A stretch of 44,695 nucleotides of DNA from Candidatus Gastranaerophilales bacterium (GTDB lineage Bacteria; Cyanobacteriota; Vampirovibrionia; Gastranaerophilales; JANQFW01), in assembly GCA_028280605.1 (NCBI GenBank), contig JANQLL010000072.1, positions 1-44,695 of the forward strand. The letters are read 5' to 3'. The notes below the pieces were generated by a model. The model saw only the letters and a program-made list of their open reading frames with translations, was not told the DNA's origin and made no database searches. Shown in pieces: positions 8,784 through 18,302 of this stretch. Both the position numbers and the translations under genes were made by a program. Position 1 is the stretch's first letter. The number at the start of each line of letters is the position of its first letter.

Positions 8784-10040
8784 TTATTCGGAAGTTTTAT
8801 ACGCTGAAATATGTTCTTGATTTACTGCTAGCCAGGTAAACTGCGTTAAATTTTCAAAAGACTCTTCTGGTACTTGGGTAACAAAGGTACCACCATATCT
8901 TCCTCTGGAAAACTTAACAATGTTATCATTAGATAATCTTTGAAGAGCTTTTCTTATAGTGTTGCTACTTACATTTAATTCACTTGCTAATTTACCCATA
9001 GCAGGCAATTTGTCACCAACTTTATAATTTTCTTTAATTAGTATTTTTAAGTGGCACTCTACTTTTTCATAATTATACAAGCTGGCATCCTCAGCAGGAG
9101 CAAATATAGCATTTTCTTTGCCGGAGGAAGTCTGCAAGTCAGAAGGCATTCTTAAAATATAAGTACCATAGCGTCCTCGTTTTGATCTTAAAATATTTTG
9201 AGAAACCAACCTTTTCATTGCATCGTGCACAGTTTTGATACTTACTTTAAGTATTTCAGCCAGTTCAAAATGAGAAGGCAGTTTATCATTTACTTGATAT
9301 CTTTTATTTATTAATTCTTTTAAATCTCTCTCTACTTGATCAACTAATGTATCAGAGTCTAAAACTACATCAATGGCAAGATCTTCTTCATTGAATCCAG
9401 GAATTTGTTTGAGTACCCAATTAGCTTTATTCCCTCTGCAACCTTTTGATTCAATGATGCCGATGCTAGCTAAATATTCTAATGCCAAGCAAGTTGTATT
9501 AGGTGCACTGCCGATTATTTTAGCTAATTCTCTTGAGGAAGGAAGAGCCTCATCAACTTTGTAGCCATTTGTTATAATGATTTTTTTAAGTGCTAAAATT
9601 GCTTGTTCTCTTTTTGAAGTTTGCTTCCTTAGTTGAGAAGCAGGCTGAGTGTAGTCGCGTATAAAAGTACCAATTCTTTGCTTTGATTCAACGTAACCTT
9701 TGTCTTCAATAAAACGGATAGCTGTTTGAACAGTTCCAATACTAATACCCAAATGGGCTGCAAGAACATTTTTCTTTGGTAATAATTCATTTATTTGCAT
9801 TTTACCTTTTTTGAAGGAATCTTCAATCCATTCAATTAACCAGCCTGCAAGAATATTATCTTTTGTTTCATTTGAATTGTTAAAGTTTGGCAGCTTGCTA
9901 GGCAGCTCGCTTATGTCAATTCGATGCAAATTCTTCTTTGTAATAATTTTTTTGTCTTGCAAGTCTAGCACTTCAATCCCCTCGGATACGTCATCATTTG
10001 ATGCTCTCTCCAATATAGGTGATTTTTCAATAGTAACCAT
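8784..10040 (-). CDS. Regulator built of four tandem GntR-type winged-helix domains
   Basis: The 418-residue protein has four repeated winged-helix units of GntR type and no recognisable effector domain. Units lie at about 60-125 (LAAHLGISIGTVQTAIRFIE), 145-212 (LAKIIGSAPNTTCLALEYL), 230-300 (LAEILKVSIKTVHDAMKRLV) and 325-392 (LASELNVSSNTIRKALQRL). Each has the GntR form lead helix, LPS or LP-x, helix-turn-helix, then a G-R-x-GT wing. Classical GntR proteins have one such domain followed by FCD, UTRA or aminotransferase-like parts. Four in a row suggests binding to a long or repeated DNA target, or a nucleoid-like role. SD GGAGG is 12 bases from the ATG. Its promoter region has a TAGCAATT element shared with two other genes of the window. 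Confidence 0.85.
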   Translation of the reverse strand: MVTIEKSPILERASNDDVSEGIEVLDLQDKKIITKKNLHRIDISELPSKLPNFNNSNETKDNILAGWLIEWIEDSFKKGKMQINELLPKKNVLAAHLGISIGTVQTAIRFIEDKGYVESKQRIGTFIRDYTQPASQLRKQTSKREQAILALKKIIITNGYKVDEALPSSRELAKIIGSAPNTTCLALEYLASIGIIESKGCRGNKANWVLKQIPGFNEEDLAIDVVLDSDTLVDQVERDLKELINKRYQVNDKLPSHFELAEILKVSIKTVHDAMKRLVSQNILRSKRGRYGTYILRMPSDLQTSSGKENAIFAPAEDASLYNYEKVECHLKILIKENYKVGDKLPAMGKLASELNVSSNTIRKALQRLSNDNIVKFSRGRYGGTFVTQVPEESFENLTQFTWLAVNQEHISAYKTSE

Positions 10041-10102
10041 TTCTGTGTATAACCTCCGAACAAAATTTATCTATTTATCATAAATTTATTTTTCCCTTTT
10101 CG

Positions 10103-10138
10103 ATTATAATAAAACAAGAACACAAAAAAAAATTGCTA
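10103..10138 (-). promoter_or_regulatory. Promoter-like site with TAGCAATT element (four-winged-helix regulator)
   Basis: On the minus strand TAGCAATT (10138-10131) is followed after 19 bases by TATTAT (10111-10106), overlapping a TATAAT at 10108-10103. The same TAGCAATT-N19-TATAnT layout precedes the 154-residue and proline-rich proteins. Confidence 0.45.
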
Positions 10139-10266
10139 TTATTAAAAAAATATATCTAAAACTTAATTTTTTTTTACAATTAAAAAAGTATTAACAAAAT
10201 CAAGTAGATTTAGAAATGAATTTTTTATTGGAATTTAAAAGGGTTATCATTAACACAAATAACATC

Positions 10267-10713
10267 TTAATTTTTTTTAGAAAATCTATCTCTTACAAAA
10301 GTTATCGTGTAACCGGCTGCTGCAAATATAGCGCCGACAACAACAGCATGTGTCGCTACAATAGTTGCTTTAACTGTTTTAGGGTTATTTTTTACAAAAT
10401 TCCAATATTTCACTTCTTTATTTAATTGCTGGTCATCAAGAATGGTAGATAAAGACATACGCCTTTTTATGCAATCAGTACCTTTAGCTGAATTATAATA
10501 ATGCTTTCGAAATTCAGTAGGGCGTTCTGAAAAAAAATTAGTATCTTTTGCCATTTCAGCTATTTCTTCAGAAGTTAAATCTGATATCTCATACAAACCG
10601 CTGACAATTCCCAGACCTACTCCACTTATAGCCGCAGGTTTAACTATACTTTTAGTATCATCTTGTTTATTGTTGATTGGATTAGCCCTAAAAGCTAATT
10701 TAGGAACATACAT
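10267..10713 (-). CDS. Lineage-type small membrane protein, function unknown
   Basis: A 148-residue protein I do not recognise. The N-terminus MYVPKLAFRANP resembles the short F-x-A/G-N motif seen at the start of many orphan proteins of Gastranaerophilales-like bacteria, and the 283-residue protein in this window starts similarly (QTQFKGRN). There is a small Gly-rich hydrophobic stretch at about 25-42 and a clear membrane segment near the C-terminus (about 117-140, VKATIVATHAVVVGAIFAAA) followed by a basic tail, RDRFSKKN. The middle is charged and soluble. A GAGAGGG SD lies about 14 bases before the ATG. It stands between the regulator and the 154-residue gene on the same strand, with a probable terminator upstream. 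Confidence 0.65.
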   Translation of the reverse strand: MYVPKLAFRANPINNKQDDTKSIVKPAAISGVGLGIVSGLYEISDLTSEEIAEMAKDTNFFSERPTEFRKHYYNSAKGTDCIKRRMSLSTILDDQQLNKEVKYWNFVKNNPKTVKATIVATHAVVVGAIFAAAGYTITFVRDRFSKKN

Positions 10714-10814
10714 TTTAACTTGAACTACCCTCTCTTTACTTTTGTATTAGTTTACTAAAAAAATAACAAATAGATTAGTAAAGTAATGTAAATTTTTAAA
10801 TGACTTAAAACAAT

Positions 10815-10864
10815 AAAAAAAGCAAAAACTATCCATTCCAAATAATGAACAGCTTTCGCTTTTA
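10815..10864 (-). terminator. Probable intrinsic terminator after the 154-residue gene
   Basis: Imperfect inverted repeat, arms about 10816-10830 and 10851-10864 (AAAAGCGAAAGCT on the minus strand against AGTTTTTGCTTTT) with a 20-base loop. On the minus strand it ends in a run of T, 40-80 bases after the stop codon of the 154-residue gene. Confidence 0.55.
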
Positions 10865-10900
10865 AATTATTCTAACTAATCAAGATTATTTTTTTATTTA

Positions 10901-11365
10901 TTAAAAGCCTAAAAGACCCTTTAATTGGCTCATAATACCTTGAGTTGGATCACCAATGGCAGAATTTATTTGTAGATTAGTGTCAACATTAACATTTGGT
11001 ATTTTAAACCCGCCCATTACTTGTCCTGGCTTAGTATAGTCTTTGTGTGTTAAAACATTGGATTCATTTACGTTAGCTCCAAAGAAATTCATATTATCTT
11101 GAATACTATGATCAATATTTATATCATTCGGACCAGCTGCGTGTGGCTGAGTAGCTGTATTTTGTAGAAATACATTATCATTATATGCATTTAAATTTAG
11201 CTGATAGTTGCTATTTGCCTGGATATTATCAGGTAAATTTTTTGTTGCAGTAGTAAAAATATTTTCACCGTTTTGATAAATACCTTCTTTGCCTACCTGT
11301 AATTCGCCGGTGTGTATACCATTGGGATTTATGGTAGGAAAATTAAACATATTATTAATGCTCAT
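10901..11365 (-). CDS. Asn-rich small protein of unknown function
   Basis: A 154-residue, low-complexity, Asn-rich protein with no signal peptide or membrane segment seen. The body is rich in N, Q, T and G, with no Cys. It contains NFPTINPNG near the N-terminus, a central HSIQDNMNFFGANVNES and a hydrophobic end MSQLKGLLGF. I do not recognise a family. The ATG has a strong SD (AGGAGAG, 7-8 bases) and a well-formed promoter about 100 bases upstream, so it is likely expressed. It could be an export substrate or surface-associated protein, but there is no direct sign of that. Confidence 0.65.
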   Translation of the reverse strand: MSINNMFNFPTINPNGIHTGELQVGKEGIYQNGENIFTTATKNLPDNIQANSNYQLNLNAYNDNVFLQNTATQPHAAGPNDINIDHSIQDNMNFFGANVNESNVLTHKDYTKPGQVMGGFKIPNVNVDTNLQINSAIGDPTQGIMSQLKGLLGF

Positions 11366-11465
11366 TTTCTCTCTCCTATTTTATTTCTCAAATTCTATCT
11401 TTTGATAATTGACAGATTTCTTCTCAGACTTATGTTATATATATTTAATATTTACTCTCTCTAGT

Positions 11466-11498
11466 ATTATAAAAACAATTGTGTATAAATAATTGCTA
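11466..11498 (-). promoter_or_regulatory. Promoter of the 154-residue gene with TAGCAATT element
   Basis: Minus strand: TAGCAATT (11498-11491), 19 bases, perfect TATAAT (11471-11466), then ACTAGAGAGAG. A nearly identical arrangement including the GAGAG downstream box precedes the proline-rich protein gene at 18910-18942. Confidence 0.6.
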
Positions 11499-11504
11499 TT
11501 GAAT

Positions 11505-11533
11505 AAAAAAAAATCTGGTATATTCATACCAGA
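11505..11533 (-). terminator. Strong orphan intrinsic terminator on the minus strand
   Basis: Perfect hairpin TCTGGTAT-attc-ATACCAGA at 11514-11533 followed, on the minus strand, by nine T. No protein gene lies upstream on this strand for 1 kb, so it either protects the next promoter from read-through or ends a small RNA. Confidence 0.75.
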
Positions 11534-12551
11534 GATTATTACCAGATAATTACTTAGAGAGAGAGTTAACTTAACATTGTTTGTTTTTAGAGACTATATA
11601 TATTTTATAAAATCAAACTTCACATTTGTTTATAATACTAAAAAAAGTACTCATATTTTTTATATATAAAACCTTTTCCGCTTAATATTTAAACTCGACT
11701 TTGGATTGTAGCTCGTTAATTATAAATGTAGCTAATACTATAGGACTTAACTAATTCTGACTTGTGGTTATTTACCTCAGTTGCTATTTGATACTGAAAT
11801 ATATTTCAACGCTATTGCATTTGTCATATAGTTCAATATTGTTATTATTTGATTATGTTGTTAATTTATTTGCTAAATACCAATAATTTAAATTTACTAA
11901 ACTGACCAACTTATTTTGTAATACATAATTTAAATAAGTTATAAGTCTTGGTTAAAAATCTCCTAAGTTGTTCTACCTAAGTTTTTATATTACTCATAAT
12001 TTAAATTCCTGATTACTCTTTTTAAAGTTTAACTTTATTTCATAAGTTTTAAGATGATTGAATAATCTGAAAAATTTAAGAGTTTATTTATGTTACCACC
12101 ATTGTTTATTTTGATTTATTGCCTTGCTTATTTATATAAAGACAAACATTGTATAAAAATTGCTAAACAATAATAAAATTATTAAAAAATATTACAAGGT
12201 ACTACATTATACCAAAATTTATAAAACGATCTACTATATATGAATCTATAAATAAAAACATATTTTATATATGTAATTAAACACGATTTAAAATTCAAAA
12301 AATATTTTAGTCAATTAGGTGTAACTCACTGCATCCTATTCGATTTTTTTTCCAAAAAAATTAAGCCTTAATTTATTTTTGAGTAGTATAATTATATTAA
12401 ATATAATGATAGAAAATTAATTCCAATTTTTTTATAAGTAAGAAAATTCATTGATTTATACCTTATTAATTTTTTATTTTTTTGTCATTCTTACAATAGT
12501 AAAAAAAAATAATTCCATAAAGTTAGATCATAATGTATAATTAAAGTTATA
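11534..12551. other. 1-kb very AT-rich gap without protein gene
   Basis: Stop codons are dense in all frames and no reliable ORF is seen. A -10-like AGTATTATAA around 11632-11640 on the minus strand could start a transcript of about 110 bases that ends at the terminator at 11505-11533. On the plus strand TAATACTATAG occurs at 11733-11743. The downstream part (after about 12300) must contain the promoter of the TPR-GAF-HD-GYP gene but no clear hexamer pair stands out. Confidence 0.35.
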
Positions 12552-15167
12552 ATGGATAAAAGTAATAACAATCTGAAAACTAATATAGAGAATAGCAGTG
12601 CAAAAACCTTGAAAATAGAGCAATTAATTTTCGAGGAAAAGGATGTATGCCAAAAAGCAATTGCACTAAAAGAATTAGGGCTTATTGAAGCATTTAGAAA
12701 AAATTTCGATAAGGCAATATTTCGACTGGAAGAAGCTCAAAAGTTATTTTTGCAAGAGAAGGATTATAACCAAATTGCCTCATGTTTGGCTGAGTTAGCT
12801 ATAATTTATTACCAGAATTGCAATGACAGACTTATTAGATCACTAACATTATTAAATGATGCCAAATATTTGGTTAAGAATCAGAATCTGGACAGTGAGA
12901 TAGAAGCAAAAGTTCTACATTATTATGGCATTATTTATTATTTTGAAAAAAGATACAGTGAAGCATTAAGAAATTATAAAAACGCCCAAAAGCTAATAGG
13001 AGAAGATTGTTTAGAATATGCAAAAATACTAGACAGCTTGTCAATATTTTACTTAAGAATAAATAATAACCAAATAGCTCTTAAAAATCTGAACAAATCT
13101 TTAAAAATAAAGCAAAGTATTGTTAATGAAAGAGAATTAGCTATAACAGAATTATTAATTGGTAGGTATTTATCTAGTATAGAGAATTATGATACAGCTT
13201 TTATCCATTTAACCAGAGCTCATGATATAACATTCAATTATGGTGATTATATTAGTGCTGCAAGAATATTGGACGAATTGGCAAAAATATATTTGGCTCA
13301 AGATAAATATAAAGATGCAACTGAATACTGTATGCAATCTATTGAATTGGCTGAGCAAGTCAGTGCAGAGTTGGTATATGCTTTTTCTAATTGCACTCTG
13401 GCATTAATTAGGATAAATACGGATGATCCTAAAGAAGCTATTGAGTTTTTGAATAGCAAAATACAAACAATATTTTTAAAATACAGCTCTTCGTGTGGTC
13501 AAGGTCATATTAAAAGAATTAATGCACTAGCTTATCAAAAGTTGAAAAAAAATAAAGTAGCCATTGAAAATCTTCATATTGCTGCTCAATTATTTAAAGA
13601 AGCATCAAGTCATTCAGAGATGGCACGTACTTATTATGAATTAAGTATTATATATAAAGAAAGTCGCGACATCCCAATGGCATTATCAAGTTTGCTTGAG
13701 GCTTTGAGAATTGCAAGATTTAATAATTTACCAGTTTTAACCAATAAAATAGAAGATTTTCTATTCGAGATTGATGAAGATGAATGGGCAAATATTATTA
13801 ATAAAACCGCTCAAAAAGAAGTCTTATTTAAGGATGGTAGTTCAATTTTAGAAACCTTGTCCTTAATTGATGATATTACAATGTATGATAACTCATCAAA
13901 AGATGCATTATTGTCGTTGTTAAGAATTGGTCGTTCAATTGCCGCAGAAACTGATATTGATAAATTATTAGAAATTATTGCCGGGGAAACTAAACGGGCA
14001 TTAAATGCTGATAGATGTACTGTATTTTTGTTAGATAAAGAAACTAATGAATTATGGTCCAAAGTAGCACTTGGCATGGGAAGCCAGGAAATCAGATTTC
14101 CGGCCCATATGGGGTTGGCAGGTCATGTGGCAACTTCAGGTGAAATTATTAATATAAAAGATACTTATAATGATCCGAGATTTAATAAAGAAATTGATAA
14201 AAAAACAGGATACACGACAAAATCAATATTATGTATGCCAATGAGAAATTTAAATCATGAAATTGTTGGTGTATTTCAAGTATTAAATAAACTTGGAGAA
14301 AATGCTCAGTTTACAGATAGTGATGAAGACTTGCTAATTGCAATCGGATCAAGTGCCGGTATTGCACTAGAAAACGCCCGTCTGTTTAAAAAGCAATTTT
14401 TAATGTATGAAGAGCAAAAGCGTTCATTCTTAAGCTTTATGAATACACTAGCTGCAGTTATTGATGCACGAGACAAAATTACAGCTGGTCACTCCAAGCG
14501 TGTTGCCGGTTATAGTATAGCTATAGCTATAGAAATGGATTTGGATTTAAATAGCATAGAAGTACTTGAGTATGCGGCAATGTTGCACGATTTTGGTAAG
14601 ATTGGTATCAAAGATAGTGTACTGTGTAAACGTGGTAAACTAACTGATGAAGAATATAAGCATATTCAAGAACACGTTACTTTAACTAATGAGATTCTGC
14701 AAAATATGTACTTTGAAGAGAAATTCAAAGATGTAGCAGAAATTGCTTCGAGTCATCATGAAAAGTTTGATGGAACTGGTTATCATAAAGGATTAAAAGG
14801 AGAAAATATTCCACTTGGCGGTAGAATCTTAGCTGTATCTGATGTGTTTGATGCTATCACCTCAAAGCGACATTATAGGGATCGTATGCCATTATTAGAA
14901 GCATTGAATATTTTAATATCAGACAAAGGAAAACATTTTGATGGTGAGGTAGTAGATGGATTTTTTAAAGTTAGTTTAGATAAGATAATTAAAATCCTAT
15001 TATTAACTCAAGATGAAGAATTTCCGAAGGAAACAGAAGAATTACTGGCGCAGTACACTTTTAATGATATTTATAAGATACTAAACAAGCAAAGTGATGA
15101 CATTACACAAAAAGAACACGAGCTTATTAAATTATTTTATAAATATTATGAAACAGAAAGAAATTAA
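12552..15167 (+). CDS. TPR-GAF-HD-GYP signalling protein, putative cyclic di-GMP phosphodiesterase
   Basis: An 871-residue cytoplasmic protein. Residues 1 to about 430 are tetratricopeptide repeats (YAKILDSLSIFYLRINNNQ-like helical pairs). A GAF domain spans about 452-620, with DADRCTVFLLD-like core and GLAGHVATSG. The HD-GYP domain covers about 629-810: HD pair H679-D680 in LHDFGKIGIKD and H735-H736-E in HHEKFDGTGYH. HD-GYP enzymes hydrolyse c-di-GMP with a two- or three-metal centre; here the name-giving GYP is GYH (H745), while other metal ligands look intact. The SD before the ATG is weak. The exported transglutaminase-TPR gene follows after 61 bases, so both may be one operon. Confidence 0.88.
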   Translation: MDKSNNNLKTNIENSSAKTLKIEQLIFEEKDVCQKAIALKELGLIEAFRKNFDKAIFRLEEAQKLFLQEKDYNQIASCLAELAIIYYQNCNDRLIRSLTLLNDAKYLVKNQNLDSEIEAKVLHYYGIIYYFEKRYSEALRNYKNAQKLIGEDCLEYAKILDSLSIFYLRINNNQIALKNLNKSLKIKQSIVNERELAITELLIGRYLSSIENYDTAFIHLTRAHDITFNYGDYISAARILDELAKIYLAQDKYKDATEYCMQSIELAEQVSAELVYAFSNCTLALIRINTDDPKEAIEFLNSKIQTIFLKYSSSCGQGHIKRINALAYQKLKKNKVAIENLHIAAQLFKEASSHSEMARTYYELSIIYKESRDIPMALSSLLEALRIARFNNLPVLTNKIEDFLFEIDEDEWANIINKTAQKEVLFKDGSSILETLSLIDDITMYDNSSKDALLSLLRIGRSIAAETDIDKLLEIIAGETKRALNADRCTVFLLDKETNELWSKVALGMGSQEIRFPAHMGLAGHVATSGEIINIKDTYNDPRFNKEIDKKTGYTTKSILCMPMRNLNHEIVGVFQVLNKLGENAQFTDSDEDLLIAIGSSAGIALENARLFKKQFLMYEEQKRSFLSFMNTLAAVIDARDKITAGHSKRVAGYSIAIAIEMDLDLNSIEVLEYAAMLHDFGKIGIKDSVLCKRGKLTDEEYKHIQEHVTLTNEILQNMYFEEKFKDVAEIASSHHEKFDGTGYHKGLKGENIPLGGRILAVSDVFDAITSKRHYRDRMPLLEALNILISDKGKHFDGEVVDGFFKVSLDKIIKILLLTQDEEFPKETEELLAQYTFNDIYKILNKQSDDITQKEHELIKLFYKYYETERN

Positions 15168-15228
15168 ATTTTAAATCTTATTATTTAAACTAACAATATA
15201 AAATCAGATTGAGGGATAATTTGAATAA

Positions 15229-18200
15229 ATGAATAGAAGCAAGAAAATAAAATTTATACTGCTATTTGCATTGTTTTTTAATTATCTAATAAATTTTCCA
15301 CCTGCACATGCTTTAGAAGATAAAAATAATATTTTTGAAAGATATTTTATTAATAAGCTTGATAATAATAAACTAGGTCATAGTCATATTAAGCAAAAAA
15401 TAATACCAAAAGAAAATATAAGTCTTATTATAACGGAAAAATATACCCAACAGGAATTTAGAAGATTTGATGTAAATGTCAAAATAACCCAGCAAATACA
15501 ATTTGTTGAAGATGATGAAGGGAATCCTTTATCTTTCTCATTAAAAGAAGAATCACTAGGCGAGACAAAAATAGTAGAAGGTAGATTTAAATCACCTGAA
15601 TTATTAATTTTAACAACCAAAATAAATGGTTTGGAAAAGCAAACATCAGTAGATATTGACAAGAAAATACTTTTTCCTTATGCCATACAAGATTTGTATA
15701 AGAACGCTACAGAAAATAAGTTTTATTATACTACCATAGAACCATCTGAAGGCAGAATTATCACCGTTACTGCTGAAAAATATGGAGAAGAACGTTTACA
15801 CGAATTTTCAGAAGGTAAATTTTTCAAAAAATATAAGTTAACATTTGACATGTTGCCCAATATAGAAGATTTTGAATGGCGAGATCAGGAAGGTAAGCTG
15901 GTAAAAGAAGTTTCATCTGTGTTTGGAATAGAACAAATCGCAACAACCAAAGATCAGATATCAAAACCAAATGCACAGGCTGATATTTTTATTCAAAATT
16001 TGATTCCAATAGATGAATCATTGCCCAAACCTTGGCTTTTAGATAACGCAAGTTATAAAATAAAATTCAAAGATACGCCAACAAATAAGTTATTTGTATC
16101 TGATAACAGGCAGAGAATTTTACAAGTTCAAAACAATGCAGTTTATCTTAAAATAAAATCGCAAATCCGCCCTAAAAAAGAATATGTTTATCCCTTAAAT
16201 AATGCAGGTTATCAAAAATATTTAATGCCGGGGCCTTATATTAATTCCAATGATAAAGCAATAAAGCAACAAGCTTTAAGAATTTCAAACAATTATTCTA
16301 ATGCCTATGATTTAGCTAAGGCTATGGAAAAATGGACTTATGATAATATAACAAGGAAAAATCTAAAAGTTGCATTTGCAAACGCTTCACAAGTTATGCA
16401 GCAAAGAGAAGGTGATTGTACAGAACATTCATTGCTTTTGGCTTCATTATTAAGAGCAGCAGGTATACCGTCTAAAATTGTAATAGGTTTAGTTTATACA
16501 GAAAAGCCACAAAAAGCTTTTGGCTATCATATGTGGGTAAATGCTTATATTGGAGAATGGATTAATCTTGATCCATCTTTCCCTGATAAAAATTTCAATC
16601 CTACTCACATTGCTTTGGCAGAAAGTCCATTTAATAAGATAACTGATAAAACTGATACATTATTAAAAATTTTGAGGTTTATAAACAATATAAACATACA
16701 AGTTTTAGATTATTCACAAAGAAATAATCCTATATTAAATGTTGATGTATCTAATCCAAAAAGACATATGAATACCTTTAATTTTTCAGAATTTTCAGGT
16801 TATAATTCCAGTTCTTCGCCTATCAAAACGATTAAACTTGGAAAAGATCCTTCAAACGATTTTAATTCTCAAATTTTAAAGGTAAAAACAAAAGATAAAT
16901 CTATAGATGAGATTATTAACCAAGCCTTTGTTGACTTTGTTACAGGTAATATAAATGAAGCCAAGGGTAAATTTAATGCAGTAGTAGATGAAATAGATTA
17001 TTATGATGACTATTCAAAGTTCAAGCTGGCTTCAAAAGCAGCGTCACTTGGATTTTTTAATATTGCATTAAAATGCTTGGATAATATTAGTGAAAAAGAA
17101 GTTTGGTTATATCAAACTGCAAATTTAAAATTTACACTGTTCCCAAAAGTAACTCCAAGTTATGATGATGAAGATATTTTATCAGAAGCAATAAGCATGA
17201 TGGACTATCAAAATAGGCCACAAGAGAGTTATGAGCTTTTGGTTAATAATAATGATAATTTAAAATCAAATGATTATTATTATTATCTTTTGGCAAAATC
17301 GCTTAGAAAGATACATAGGTACGGAAAAGCAGAGATCAACATAAAACATGCAAAAAAATTGAACAATAATAACGTTACGTATTGGTTAGAAGAAGCTGAT
17401 TTATATATAGGAAACCAAGATTATAGTAGGGCACACCAGCTTTTAAGTAAACTAACAACTATTAAAATTTATGATAATAATATAAAACAATTAATTAATG
17501 ATAAATTTTATAAAAATGGTTTTGAACTATACAAAAAAGATAGAAGTAGAAGCCAGATATATCTTGCTAAATACTATATGAATAAAAAAGAATATTCCAA
17601 TGCTTTGATAATTTTGAAAAAAATTGAAAGATATAACTTGAAAAACGGTGAATATCATCAATTAGTGGGTAAATCTTATTCAGAGCTCGGGGATTCTGCA
17701 AATGCAATAAAATATTATAACAAAGCAATAACGTATGATAGCAAAAATGTAGAAGCATTGATGGGCTTAGGTCATGAAGTGCTTAATTCAAATAGTCCAA
17801 ATCTACAAAAGGCTTATAATTATTATGTTAAAGCTTATAAATATGATACAAAACAGTCGGGTTCTGCAGAAAAGCTTGCTTATATACTTAAGCTTCAAAA
17901 TGAAAAAGATTTGGCTTACAAGTATTACGAAAGTATATTAAGAAAAGATCCTAGAAACTATGATGCGAATTATAATATAGCTTTATTTCACTATATGGTA
18001 AAAAATTATGATAAAGCAGTAGAATATTTTAAAACAGCACTTTCAGTAAATCCATTGAGTATAGACATTTGGACTTATTTAGCCAAAATAGAAATAGAAA
18101 AAAAGAATTATTATTTAGCTAAAACTTACCTGGAACCTATTCAATATATAGATAGTGAAAATCCTGTTTATTATTATTTGCTTGGATTGATTCATAAATT

Positions 18201-18300
18201 GAATGAAAATTATTCAACAGCCAGAAAAAATTTCAGGAAGGCAATTGAATTAAATCCTGATTATGACAAGGCTAAATTAGAATTAAATGAATTGAAATAA
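15229..18300 (+). CDS. Exported transglutaminase-like protein with C-terminal TPR array
   Basis: A 1023-residue protein starting with a signal peptide (basic MNRSKK, hydrophobic FILLFALFFNYLINF, PAHA cleavage region near 29). Residues about 30-330 form a beta-rich domain of unknown type. A transglutaminase-like core follows with the full triad: C397 in EGDCTEHS, H434 in GYHMWV and D448 in NLDPS, which is typical of bacterial cysteine peptidase/transglutaminase homologues. From about 560 to the end it is a chain of TPR units, the last ones very regular (YYLLGLIHKLNENYSTARKN). It likely acts in the periplasm or at the envelope. SD GAGGG 8-12 bases from ATG. Its stop is two bases from the stop of the opposing proline-rich gene. 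Confidence 0.85.
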   Translation: MNRSKKIKFILLFALFFNYLINFPPAHALEDKNNIFERYFINKLDNNKLGHSHIKQKIIPKENISLIITEKYTQQEFRRFDVNVKITQQIQFVEDDEGNPLSFSLKEESLGETKIVEGRFKSPELLILTTKINGLEKQTSVDIDKKILFPYAIQDLYKNATENKFYYTTIEPSEGRIITVTAEKYGEERLHEFSEGKFFKKYKLTFDMLPNIEDFEWRDQEGKLVKEVSSVFGIEQIATTKDQISKPNAQADIFIQNLIPIDESLPKPWLLDNASYKIKFKDTPTNKLFVSDNRQRILQVQNNAVYLKIKSQIRPKKEYVYPLNNAGYQKYLMPGPYINSNDKAIKQQALRISNNYSNAYDLAKAMEKWTYDNITRKNLKVAFANASQVMQQREGDCTEHSLLLASLLRAAGIPSKIVIGLVYTEKPQKAFGYHMWVNAYIGEWINLDPSFPDKNFNPTHIALAESPFNKITDKTDTLLKILRFINNINIQVLDYSQRNNPILNVDVSNPKRHMNTFNFSEFSGYNSSSSPIKTIKLGKDPSNDFNSQILKVKTKDKSIDEIINQAFVDFVTGNINEAKGKFNAVVDEIDYYDDYSKFKLASKAASLGFFNIALKCLDNISEKEVWLYQTANLKFTLFPKVTPSYDDEDILSEAISMMDYQNRPQESYELLVNNNDNLKSNDYYYYLLAKSLRKIHRYGKAEINIKHAKKLNNNNVTYWLEEADLYIGNQDYSRAHQLLSKLTTIKIYDNNIKQLINDKFYKNGFELYKKDRSRSQIYLAKYYMNKKEYSNALIILKKIERYNLKNGEYHQLVGKSYSELGDSANAIKYYNKAITYDSKNVEALMGLGHEVLNSNSPNLQKAYNYYVKAYKYDTKQSGSAEKLAYILKLQNEKDLAYKYYESILRKDPRNYDANYNIALFHYMVKNYDKAVEYFKTALSVNPLSIDIWTYLAKIEIEKKNYYLAKTYLEPIQYIDSENPVYYYLLGLIHKLNENYSTARKNFRKAIELNPDYDKAKLELNELK

Positions 18301-18302
18301 AA

